From: Aradus depressus
Taxonomy: Eukaryota; Arthropoda; Insecta; Hemiptera; Aradidae
Assembly: GCA_963662175.1 (NCBI GenBank)
Contig: OY759220.1
Coordinates: 372,001-436,000, forward strand
Direction: 5' to 3'
Length of the DNA stretch: 64,000 nt
The translations under genes were made by a program, and so were the position numbers. Every line of letters begins with the position of its first letter. Position 1 is the first letter of the stretch. This document shows, piece after piece, positions 21,201 to 31,722 of this stretch. The notes under the pieces were generated by a model. It was not told the DNA's origin and did no database searches. It saw only the letters and a list, made by a program, of their open reading frames with translations.

Positions 21201-24200
21201 TGTGGAATATAAGTGGGGTTTGAGGGACCGTTTTGACATATTTTCTAAAAACAAATTAATACAGCAATGTTGGTAGATACGCAGCATCCAGAAACGAAGA
21301 TGGTCAACCAAAGAAAGATTCAGATGCATGGGGAAAGTCCAATCCGAAGGACGACGTGCTCAAATTTATTTTGATCTTATCGATTACACCATCTGACCTA
21401 AGTGCCTTGGCTAGATTTCTAAGAGGCGATCCTGAGCTCGATAGACTCCATATGTAAGATAAAATAGGTTACCGTTTCGTTCCAACTAAAATTATCAAGG
21501 AAGAAATGTGGAATATAAATGGGCTTTGAGGGACCGTTTTGACATATTTTCCGAAAAACAAATTAATACAGCAATGTAGGTAGATATGCAGCATCCAGAA
21601 ACGAAGATGGTCAACCAAAGAAAGATTCAGATGTATCGGGAAAGTCCAATCCGAAGGACGACGTGCTCAAAGTTATTTTTAACCTAAGTTAAATTTCACC
21701 TACCCAGGTTCAGATACATAACATACGACTCATTATCGAGTACCTGACATACGCAAAGGCCCTCGATCATCGCTTAAAGTCCAATCCGAAGGACGACGTG
21801 CTCAAATTTATTTTTATCTTCTCGATTAAAACATCTGACCTAAGTGCCTTGGCTAGTTTTCTAAGAGGTCATCCTGAGCTCGGTAAACTCCATTCTTCAA
21901 ATTTCTCGCTTTTTAACGGTTTTTAGATTTATTATTTGTTAAAACTGATAGAGAACAACCGGGATATCTGAATCCTACACAAAAATCGAAATAAAAATGT
22001 TATTCGAAATAAGTCGGGCTAAATCCCCTTCTTCAAATTTCTGGCTTTTTAACGGTTTATAGGCTTAATATTAGTTAAAACTGATAGACAGATTCAGATA
22101 TATCGGGAAAGTCCCATCCGAAGGACGACGTGCTCAAAGTTATTTTTAACCTAAGTGAAATGTCACCTACCCAGGTTTAGATACATAACATACGACTTAT
22201 TATCGAGCACCTGACATACGAAAAGGCCCTCGATCATGGCTTAATTTAGATTTATTATTTGTTAAAACTGATAGAGAACAACCGGGATATCTGAATCCTA
22301 CACAAAAATCGAAATAAAAATGTTATTCGAAATAAGTCGGGCTAAATCCCCTTCTTCAAATTTCTGGCTTTTTAACGGTTTATAGGCTTAATATTAGTTA
22401 AAACTGATAGACAGATTCAGATATATCGGGAAAGTCCCATCCGAAATGCGACGTGCTCAAAGTTATTTTTAACCTAAGTGAAATGTCACCTACCCAGGTT
22501 TAGATACATAACATACGACTTATTATCGAGCACCTGACATACGAAAAGGCCCTAAAGTCCAATCCGAAGGACGACGTGCTCATATTTATTTTGATCTTAT
22601 CGATTACACCATCTGACCTAAGTGCCTTGGCTAGATTTCTAAGAGGCGATCCTGAGCTCGATAGACTCCATATGTAAGATAAAATAGGTTACCGTTTCGT
22701 TCCAACTAAAATTATCAAGGAAGAAATGTGGAATATAAATGGGCTTTGAGAGACCGTTTTGACATATGTTCTGAAAAACAAATTAATACAGCAATGTAGG
22801 TAGATATGCAGCATCCAGAAACGAAGATGGTCAACCAAAGAAAGATTCAGATGTATTGGGAAAGTCCAATCCGAAGGACGACGTGCTCAAAGTTATTTTT
22901 AACCTAAATTAAATTTCACCTACCCAGGTTCTGATACATAACATACGACTCATTATCGAGTACCTGAAAGGCCCTCGATCATGGCTTAAATTCCAATCCG
23001 AAGGACGACGTGCTCACAGTTATTTTTAACCTAAGTGAAATTTCACCTACCCAGGTTTAGATACATAACATACGACTCATTATCGAGTACCTGACATACG
23101 CAAAGGCCCTCGATCATCGCTTAAAGTCCAATCCGAAGGACGACGTGCTCAAATTTATTTTTATCTTCTCGATTAAAACATCTGACCTAAGTGCCTTGGC
23201 TAGTTTTCTAAGAGGTCATCCTGAGCTCGGTAAACTCCATTCTTCAAATTTCTCGCTTTTTAACGGTTTTTAGATTTATTATTTGTTAAAACTGATAGAG
23301 AACAACCGGGATATCTGAATCCTACACAAAAATCGAAATAAAAATGTTATTCGAAATAAGTCGGGCTAAATCCCCTTCTTCAAATTTCTGGCTTTTTAAC
23401 GGTTTATAGGCTTAATATTAGTTAAAACTGATAGACAGATTCAGATATATCGGGAAAGTCCCATCCGAAGGACGACGTGCTCAAAGTTATTTTTAACCTA
23501 AGTGAAATGTCACCTACCCAGGTTTAGATACATAACATACGACTTATTATCGAGCACCTGACATACGAAAAGGCCCTAAAGTCCAATCCGAAGGACGACG
23601 TGCTCATATTTATTTTGATCTTATCGATTACACCATCTGACCTAAGTGCCTTGGCTAGATTTCTAAGAGGCGATCCTGAGCTCGATAGACTCCATATGTA
23701 AGATAAAATAGGTTACCGTTTCGTTCCAACTAAAATTATCAAGGAAGAAATGTGGAATATAAATGGGCTTTGAGAGACCGTTTTGACATATGTTCTGAAA
23801 AACAAATTAATACAGCAATGTAGGTAGATATGCAGCATCCAGAAACGAAGATGGTCAACCAAAGAAAGATTCAGATGTATTGGGAAAGTCCAATCCGAAG
23901 GACGACGTGCTCAAAGTTATTTTTAACCTAAATTAAATTTCACCTACCCAGGTTCTGATACATAACATACGACTCATTATCGAGTACCTGAAAGGCCCTC
24001 GATCATGGCTTAAATTCCAATCCGAAGGACGACGTGCTCACAGTTATTTTTAACCTAAGTGAAATTTCACCTACCCAGGTTTAGATACATAACATACGAC
24101 TCATTATCGAGTACCTGACATACGCAAAGGCCCTCGATCATCGCTTAAAGTCCAATCCGAAGGACGACGTGCTCAAATTTATTTTTATCTTCTCGATTAA

Positions 24201-25135
24201 AACATCTGACCTAAGTGCCTTGGCTAGTTTTCTAAGAGGTCATCCTGAGCTCGGTAAACTCCATTCTTCAAATTTCTCGCTTTTTAACGGTTTTTAGATT
24301 TATTATTTGTTAAAACTGATAGAGAACAACCGGGATATCTGAATCCTACACAAAAATCGAAATAAAAATGTTATTCGAAATAAGTCGGGCTAAATCCCCT
24401 TCTTCAAATTTCTGGCTTTTTAACGGTTTATAGGCTTAATATTAGTTAAAACTGATAGACAGATTCAGATATATCGGGAAAGTCCCATCCGAAGGACGAC
24501 GTGCTCAAAGTTATTTTTAACCTAAGTGAAATGTCACCTACCCAGGTTTAGATACATAACATACGACTTATTATCGAGCACCTGACATACGAAAAGGCCC
24601 TAAAGTCCAATCCGAAGGACGACGTGCTCATATTTATTTTGATCTTATCGATTACACCATCTGACCTAAGTGCCTTGGCTAGATTTCTAAGAGGCGATCC
24701 TGAGCTCGATAGACTCCATATGTAAGATAAAATAGGTTACCGTTTCGTTCCAACTAAAATTATCAAGGAAGAAATGTGGAATATAAATGGGCTTTGAGAG
24801 ACCGTTTTGACATATGTTCTGAAAAACAAATTAATACAGCAATGTAGGTAGATATGCAGCATCCAGAAACGAAGATGGTCAACCAAAGAAAGATTCAGAT
24901 GTATTGGGAAAGTCCAATCCGAAGGACGACGTGCTCAAAGTTATTTTTAACCTAAATTAAATTTCACCTACCCAGGTTCTGATACATAACATACGACTCA
25001 TTATCGAGTACCTGAAAGGCCCTCGATCATGGCTTAAATTCCAATCCGAAGGACGACGTGCTCAAATTTATTTTTTATCTTCTCGATTAAAACATCTGAC
25101 CGAAGTGACTTGGCTAGATTTCTTTCGGGCTAAAT
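21201..25135. repeat. Higher-order satellite array, 1024-bp period
   Basis: The text cattcttcaaatttctcgct occurs at 21891, 23238 and 24262, and tcgggctaaatccccttctt at 22014, 22337, 23361 and 24385. Units 2 and 3 are thus exactly 1024 bp apart, and unit 1 holds an extra 323-bp internal duplication. Each unit is itself composed of several ccgaaggacgacgtgctcaa modules. Units look identical by eye over long stretches, which implies recent amplification or homogenisation. It ends in a degenerate unit near 25075-25135. No gene. Confidence 0.93.
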
Positions 25136-25171
25136 CTTATTCTTCAAATTTCTATACGGTTTTTAGATTTA

Positions 25172-25797
25172 ATATGTAATTTGGTTATGTAAGTCAAACT
25201 GGGAGACAATTTAAAAATAGGGTATAAGAACACGAATCAGAAATAGGCTTAAACATTGACACCACACCTCAGTGAAATTAAATCGTAAAAAAATTTAATT
25301 TTTACAAATTTTTAATTAAGATTTTCATATTCTTCACAAAAAAAACTAGTTTTCCGGTATTTTTAGTTTTCTTGTACGAGCAATAGTTTCCGAGATATTG
25401 GTCTTTGAAAGTTGCGTTTTATTTAAAATCGTTTGGGAGTGGATTCATAGACATCTCAGCCCGCCAACCAGGCGAAGAGTGGGGGCGACCCTCCCCCCTG
25501 CTCAAAATCCTGGCTACGCCCTGTCAATTTCACATGAATCTTTTCATATTGAACCAATTATGTACTTTCATACTTCCCCAGTTATACTCCATACTTTAAC
25601 TTTCTAAGGGAACTTAACATTTTTAGCCGAGATATTTTGAAACACTTAATAGAAAATAAAGAAAAACGTATGTTTAAAAAAAAAATATTGTCTATTTCAC
25701 AAGATGAAGATTTCACAGAAGAATTGAATAGGATTCGAATGAGAGGTATTAGGAGAAAAGTCACAGTTGCCCGGGCAACGCCGGGTATTACTGCTAG
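25172..25797 (+). mobile_element. Dispersed repeat copy 2 ending in a Helitron 3' terminus
   Basis: 25172-25705 matches 18533-19075. It is followed by gaagaattgaataggattcg and then the CCCGGGCAACGCCGGG hairpin and TATTACTGCTAG, ending at 25797 before T, a complete Helitron 3' signature. I cannot tell whether the 540-bp repeat is Helitron cargo. Confidence 0.7.
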
Positions 25798-26335
25798 TTA
25801 ACAAATAAATATAATTCTTGTAAAACTGTTTTCTATTTTTGGTCCTTTAATTTTCAACGCCATTACTATGTAGAGCATGTATTGGGCTTATTATTGTTGC
25901 AAAGGGTCTTGTGAGGTTGTGGGCTGTCAATGTTTCTCCCGGTTACTTTTTTCTTAATTGGCTGAAGGCTGGAAGTGGTGGATGACGCCAGCTCGGTCTC
26001 CGTTACAGACATCTCAGCTGTCCTCCCTGCTCAACAGGTAGGACACTCTAGCCAGACTTTCTCTACACAGCCGTATCTGCGATATTATTCTCGTCCTCTC
26101 GATGTTTTTCCTCAGCTTCAAGTAAAAGCCAGCATATAATATAATTAATTAAAAATCTAGTTTCACTTGCATTTCCGACATTTATGTCAGACCTTATCCA
26201 CCAGAAGTGGCCCTATAAAATTCTAGTTTTTTTATCGTCGTCTATTTCATTTAAAGTGCAAAGAAACTAAAGACAGACTATTATAACCTGTGCATCAAAC
26301 TCTGTAACTTAAAATGTCGTAAAAATGCAGGTAAA
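25798..26335. other. Mostly non-coding; one possible orphan exon
   Basis: 25968-26036 (plus) is an open stretch after a pyrimidine-rich tract and before GTAGGA, encoding LEVVDDASSVSVTDISAVL. It could be a host exon, but I recognise no family and it has no partner. The rest shows nothing. Confidence 0.25.
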
Positions 26336-28126
26336 GGGTCTAGCCGGATAAGAGTGCGAAAACTGCCCCCAACGATTTTCGAATGGGCGATTAACCGACA
26401 GTTTGCACATGTAAAAAAACATTTTTCCTGAAAATTTCAGCTCCCAACTCCCATTATGCGATGAGAAAAAAAATAAAAAGGCAATTTTGATTTTTTTTTT
26501 CTTTCCGGTTGTTGCAAGTATGCAACTGTCGATTTTTTTTTATTCCCACTTTTTTTTGCTAAAGCGTCTGCATCAAATTGCGTAGAGATAATTTTTTACA
26601 TCCTGTTGTTTTTCTTAAAAAACATCACAATTGATGCACTTTCCGGAAGTAGCTGACATTCTAAAATATTAATGAAAATATATTATAAAATAATTTTCTT
26701 AAATCTGAATTAGTATAAAAATAACACGAGTTATTATATTACATACGTTCAATCAATGAATAATAATTTTATACAAAATAATGAAAATGTTATTTTTAAT
26801 AACAACACTGAGATTATTGTTACACGTATTTCCTCTGTTTCAAAATTTATGATTTTTATGGCTGATAAATGCAAAAATTTAATTCAGATTAATACAAAGA
26901 AAACAGAAAACATAGAACTTATAATTGACAAATGAGAGCAAGTCAGTCATAATATAACAAAATATATATACATACTAAAGTCAACCATGACAATCAGAGG
27001 AAATTCTGATAGATAGCACTGAGGACGTTATTTGTGGGTTTGCATCCCCACTCTTCTGCTGAACCCCAAAAAACAGTTGAAGCGCCATTCGCTTTCCTAT
27101 CCTAAATGATAAATATACACAGACTGACAAACGTCAATTTATTTTTAAAAATGTAAAGAAAAACTTATGTTTTTTTAAAAAATATTGTCTATTTCACAAA
27201 ATATGTAACACATCTGTGAGAGCACTTTCGGTATTGCTACCATCTTCATCCACGACCTAACAAATACTAAATGGAAGTTCAACATGTTTATAATACAAAC
27301 TGTACCCTTGTTCAGCCCCACGGAGTTTTATTTATTTTCCATTTGTTGACTTCAGAGGTTCGAAGCAATGAAAGGAAAGGTTTTACGTGAAGCGTTCCAT
27401 CACTTAACTGCATGGATGATGATTAGATGGAAGTGGGGGGAGTGAGTGATTTCTCGTGAAGGCGGTTAGGGCGGTTCGATTTCCGACCACGGCAAAAATC
27501 TAATTAAAAAAACATTCTTCATAAAATTAAGTTGAAAAAAATAGTACCTACTGTTAACAACCGTTCAAAAAATTACTGCTATATATTGTATTTTGCAAAA
27601 ATAAAAAATTTGTATATTTTACAACATTATTTTAATAAAAATTCATAATATCATATACGTAGATATAAACGGAAATAACCGAAAACAATTATTTTTTATT
27701 TTTTTTTAACATTGTTGCACCACACCAAAAAATTTGAAAAAATTAGGGAATATTTGGATATAAAAAACACATATTCTGTGAAAATTTGGTGAGTGTCACT
27801 CAAAAATAACATTCAAAAAATCTATTTTGGATTTTTTTTTAATTCGATGAAAAATCTAATTTAAATCGGCAGATAATAAAAAAATACTATAGAGGTGTAT
27901 TTGAAGCATAAGAACTTAAAAAAAAATCGACAGTTGCATACTTGCAACAACCTGAAAGAAAAAAAAAAAAATCAAAATTGCCTTTTTATTTTTTTTCTCA
28001 TCGAATAATGGGAGTTGGGAGCTGAAATTTTCAGGAAAAATGTTTTTTTACATGTGCAAACTGTCGGTCAATCGCCCATTCGAAAATCGTTTGGGGCAGT
28101 TTTCGCACTCTTATCCGGCTAGACCC
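26336..28126. mobile_element. 1.8-kb DNA element with about 210-bp terminal inverted repeats
   Basis: GGGTCTAGCCGGATAAGAGT at 26336 is mirrored ending at 28126. The inverted match extends inward over about 210 bp through gcaatttt and ttgcaagtatgcaactgtcg. The middle is A/T-rich, without a coding frame, and includes a relic of the foldback family (27186-27260). A third, solitary end of the same family lies at 28280-28341. GGTAA stands before 26336 (26331-26335 region) and after the solitary end at 28344, a possible target duplication for a larger composite. Confidence 0.8.
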
Positions 28127-28792
28127 CTCCTTAAACGTACTGCTCAAACATGGGTATGTGACATCACCCAACACTCCTCTCCAGTGTATGCCAGACCTTG
28201 GACCCGTGCGGATCTACAAGCTCGAGCCTACTCACTATAAGTCGTATTTATATATATATATTTTCTTTTTCAATCAATGGGTCAATCGCCCATTCGAAAA
28301 TCGTTGGGGGCAGTTTTCGCACTCTTATCCGGTTAGACCCTTTGGTAACTTTGTATTCATTTCAGTAAATGCGGGCTTTACGCGAAATTACTAGTTACCT
28401 TATTTGACGGGTACATGTGTATAGGGGAAGGTGCTGTACCCTGGACCCATGCGATTTTAGCGCTGCCTAGTGATTTTTCTGCTTTCCTGTCATTACTCAT
28501 TGTATTTCCCACCCTGCTTCTGAACTGTGGAGGTAATAGCCAAGTGTTTTGTTTAGTGTCTCAGTAAAACCGTTTTTTTGTTGAAGCTACCCAAACAGTA
28601 AGTAATTTTTGTCCTCCAGGTGATATAAAACTGATTTAGTATTAAACTGTTATAATTACTGAAAGTGTTACTATTAAGCCTAATAATGGCTAGTGAAGAA
28701 CATTTCGTACTGTTTGGACACAGAAAGACTTGTCTACACAATTTGCCACATCTAACGTCAAGTCTGGTCCACTTATAAATGGATTTTTTTTA
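28127..28792. other. No gene; solitary TIR end and unassigned sequence
   Basis: 28280-28341 repeats the terminal 60 bp of the preceding element. 28430-28560 is unassigned. 28561-28790 looks on the minus strand like further decayed continuation of the Tc1 fragment but with no conserved motif. Confidence 0.4.
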
Positions 28793-28957
28793 CCTTTTTA
28801 CGATTTCTCGTGTTTCCCTGGCTGTGAATATCCTTGGGCGTCCACTTCGTTTCCTATTTTCAAGAGACCCAGTGTTTTCAAAATTTTTAATAATTGTTCT
28901 CACAGTAAATAAGCTTAATTTTAACTTTTCACCAATCGCTCGATAAGTCACCTGGGA
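28793..28957 (-). pseudogene. Tc1-like transposase, N-terminal helix-turn-helix fragment
   Basis: The minus strand reads SQVTYRAIGEKLKLSLFTVR, then TIIKNFENTGSLENRKRSGR and PRIFTARETREIVKR before a stop at 28790-28792. TVRTIIKNFE and SGRPR are the usual Tc1 DNA-binding features. It is truncated at both ends and does not contain the catalytic domain. It points away from the neighbouring C-terminal fragment, so the two come from different insertions or from an inversion. Confidence 0.8.
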
Positions 28958-28991
28958 TCAGCGATCCGTAAGAGCAAAATTTCTTCAAAAA

Positions 28992-29370
28992 ATGAGCTCA
29001 AAAAAGTACTGCTGGATGTGGCAAAAGATATCGACCGACACCAATACAAATTTAGTTTCCTTAATGCCTAGAAGGCTTAATGCCATAATAGAAGCCAAAG
29101 GGATGCATACAAAATATTAATTTTGCTTAAAATTGGAATAATAATTATAATTGAAGTAGTTAATTGGTATTTCAGGCAATTGCCTATACTTTTTTGATGC
29201 TGTTTTTTCCCATTTTTCCATATTGATTTGTTGCAATGTTTTTTTTTTCTAAACTACTATTGTTCAAGTCTTTCTCATAATAAATGTTTTCTTTTAAAAA
29301 GCTTTTTGTTTTGTTCTCTATTTTGTTATAAGATTAAAACCTACAAAAATAAAATTGCCTATACTTTTTT
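28992..29370 (+). pseudogene. Tc1-like transposase C-terminus and 3' terminal repeat
   Basis: The plus strand reads WQKISTDTNTNLVSLMPRRL, then NAIIEAKGMHTKY and a stop at 29118-29120, the classic Tc1 C-terminus (W..I, SMP.R, GG.TKY). Downstream, aattgcctatacttttttga and then gccactgta (about 29355-29370) is a typical Tc1 terminal repeat, with TA at its edge. An imperfect copy of the same motif lies at 29178-29197. The catalytic part is missing. Confidence 0.82.
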
Positions 29371-29754
29371 GAGCCACTGTATAAACTTCCATGACAATCC
29401 GAGCATCCGTTAATGCCAGAACTATCTTTATATTTAGGCCCCCCTTACAACCCCCCCTCCCGTTCAAAATTTAGGAACGCCACATAGCCTATTTTTTAAC
29501 TATACTTTTAAGAATAGTACATGTGAAATTTCATGATAATCCGTCCATCTGTTAATGCGCTAAAGCAATTTTTATGCTTAAGCTCCCCTTACAAGTCCCC
29601 CCCCCCCCTCCAGTTGACAGCTAGGAACTCTCTTCATAAGAACCTTCCTCGGACTTCAACAAATATTTGAAAAAAAAATTAGCCGAATTGGTCCAGCCGT
29701 TCTCGAGTTTTGCACTTAGCAAATTTAGCCATTCATTTTTATTATATACATAGA
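29371..29754 (-). mobile_element. Helitron 5' end fragment (minus orientation)
   Basis: The reverse complement begins TCTATGTATATAATAAAAAT and continues with actcgagaacggctggacca and ttcggctaattttttt, matching the start of the Helitron at 20265. About 380 bp remain; the 3' end is lost. It abuts the Tc1 terminus at 29370. Confidence 0.78.
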
Positions 29755-30689
29755 TATATGGATATTCCTAATATCTCTTTATTACTATCGACTATAGCAT
29801 TACATTCGATTCTGAACTTGTAGAGGTAATTGTAGAGGCCTCAAACAAATCTAGGAATATCCACATTTTATAATATTGTGTTTGTTACATATCTGTTAAC
29901 TTGACTTATTGTTTGACTTGAGTTATTGTTTTAGTGCAAGGTTTGGTTAGCAGATGTGAATATGTCTAACCGAGTGCCTCTTTAGTCCTGGATCTCTATG
30001 GTTTCTCTGAATGTACCTATTGTCCCCTCAAATAGAGAGTTGTTCATGATCCACTCTCTAAGTGCTATTTCCGACCTTAGTGTATCTTGATGCGAATGTT
30101 TCTTAACTCAGCCTCGTCTCAGCTGTTTAAATCTTGAGATGGCTCCAATGAAACTTTAAAAAAATAATTACCTCTCGAAAATATTTTGTATTTTAAAATA
30201 TTCACCCACTTGTTCATCTATTTTCTAGTTAATAGTTGTTATTTTATGTCGTATAGTATCTTTTTACACTATTATTCATGTTGACAGGGCATGGAGAAGG
30301 GATGGACATAAAACAAGAGGAAGAAGAAACCTGTCTCTCTATCTCGTAAGTTATTTTCAGGGTATCGCCACTTTATAAGATCAGCGCGGTTCATCTAAAA
30401 TTATGTGAATTATGAAAATATTAGTAATGGATGTGTACTTAATGTTTCTGCCAAAGAATCTAAATGTCAATTTTCATTATTGTTTTCTTTTTCAAGCATC
30501 AGGTATACATTATTTTGATCTCAACATGCTTATTTCAAATTGGTCCCATATTTTTCAAGGTAAATTAGTATTTTTTTACCCGAGATCGAATATCTCCGTG
30601 GGTTTCCTGGATATTAGGCCTAACGCAAATGTTATTAATTTGTGGCTTTAAAAAACATTTCTTAGTTTTTGTTGGTGTCACACTTTAGC
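29755..30689. other. Mostly empty; one candidate zinc-finger-type first exon
   Basis: 30288-30345 (plus) lies between an acceptor (ttgacag) and a donor (GTAAGT at 30346). From the ATG at 30302 it encodes MDIKQEEEETCLSI, the acidic style of insect zinc-finger first exons. I see no partner exon in a matching phase. The remaining sequence shows nothing. Confidence 0.35.
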
Positions 30690-31567
30690 AACCCGCTTTG
30701 GTGCCGTGTTTGAGTATCTCAAGCTACTTCAGTCCGAAGAAAGTGAATTTTCCTGGTTCGGGGCATCTTAGGAATAAATAGCATCTCCTTTAATATCAAA
30801 CATGTGTCTGAATGTGTCTGTCGCTTTGAAGAGTGTTTCTATTATGCAAACTATGTCTATGTTGTGTCGTGTTAGGAAGTTACTGAAAGACTGCTGCTAT
30901 GCTTTCAACCCATTTGCGTTCCAATTTAGGATTGTTAAATTTTGATCAACTGTAGAGTTAGATCTCGCCATAATTAGAAGAAAGTTTGTTATTGAGTAGT
31001 AGGAAATGAAGTATTTAATTTGAGAATGAAAGGTTTATTTAAACTTATTAGTAGGTTTGTCAAATAGGTCTAATGAGGGGTCTTCTTTTTTGAGGTTAGG
31101 CTGATGAGGGGTGCTTTCTGGGGTCTCCAAGGGTTTGATTTAGCTTCAGAGGGGGTGTTTTCCTGTGAGTGTGGAGGATTTTCTGAGACTGGTTGGGAAG
31201 TAAGTCTAAGCTAGATTTGCATTTGTTGTGTCATGATTGTGTGTTGGCATGTGTTTTCTGTGGGTGATTCGTGATTGAAGTTTTAAGAAGGTTTCACAGT
31301 CTCTATAATTGGCGGGGTGGCTTCCACCACAGTTGTGCATGATGGGCAAGTTGTCAAGGAGGCAGAAGTTGTTGCTATGTCCCACTCGCTGGTAATTCGT
31401 GCGCTACACAATGCGTTGGGACCTCTGACGCGGTTTGACAGTCGCTATAGTGTAAAAGAGACGGGATAATGGAGAATTGCCTTCCTCTCAGGGGTGTTCT
31501 GGAGCTAGCACACAGCGGAGTGGGGCCTTTGTCCTTGTTCAGTAGTCTTGTTACACTGAGGACTGCG
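30690..31567 (-). pseudogene. Jockey element, ORF1 C-terminus and ORF2 start, decayed
   Basis: On the minus strand the sequence continues the ORF1 begun at 36172, split by the gypsy insertion. It shows LSVTRLLNKDKGPTPLC just below 31567 and a zinc-knuckle piece HNCGGSHPANYRDCETF around 31340-31290, which binds RNA in the element particle. ORF2 starts at the ATG at 30971: STVDQNLTILNWNANGLKA, a stop, then NFLTRHNIDIVCIIET, the beginning of the apurinic-type endonuclease that nicks target DNA. Multiple stops and shifts follow, and it is lost by about 30690. Confidence 0.85.
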
Positions 31568-31699
31568 TGAGATGATTTAATTTAAATTATATCACATGAT
31601 CTCCACTATATCATATGTTACACTTTTATATTTATTCAGTTTGATTCTCGTTTCAATATGCCAAATAAAGCCTTCGTTCAGAAAAGGTTTTTCATTTCA
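31568..31699 (+). repeat. 5' LTR of the gypsy element
   Basis: 132 bp, TG...CA. It contains ccaaataaagcc, probably the polyadenylation signal. It differs from the 3' LTR at two positions (near 31592 and 31595). Confidence 0.95.
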
Positions 31700-31722
31700 A
31701 TTTATTTGGCATATTGAAAACT

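Noticed and set aside
28236..28262. actcactata followed by gtcgtattta, resembling pieces of a T7 promoter or adaptor
   Set aside because: The pieces are in conflicting order and orientation, no vector sequence flanks them, and the stretch grades into ordinary repeat sequence.
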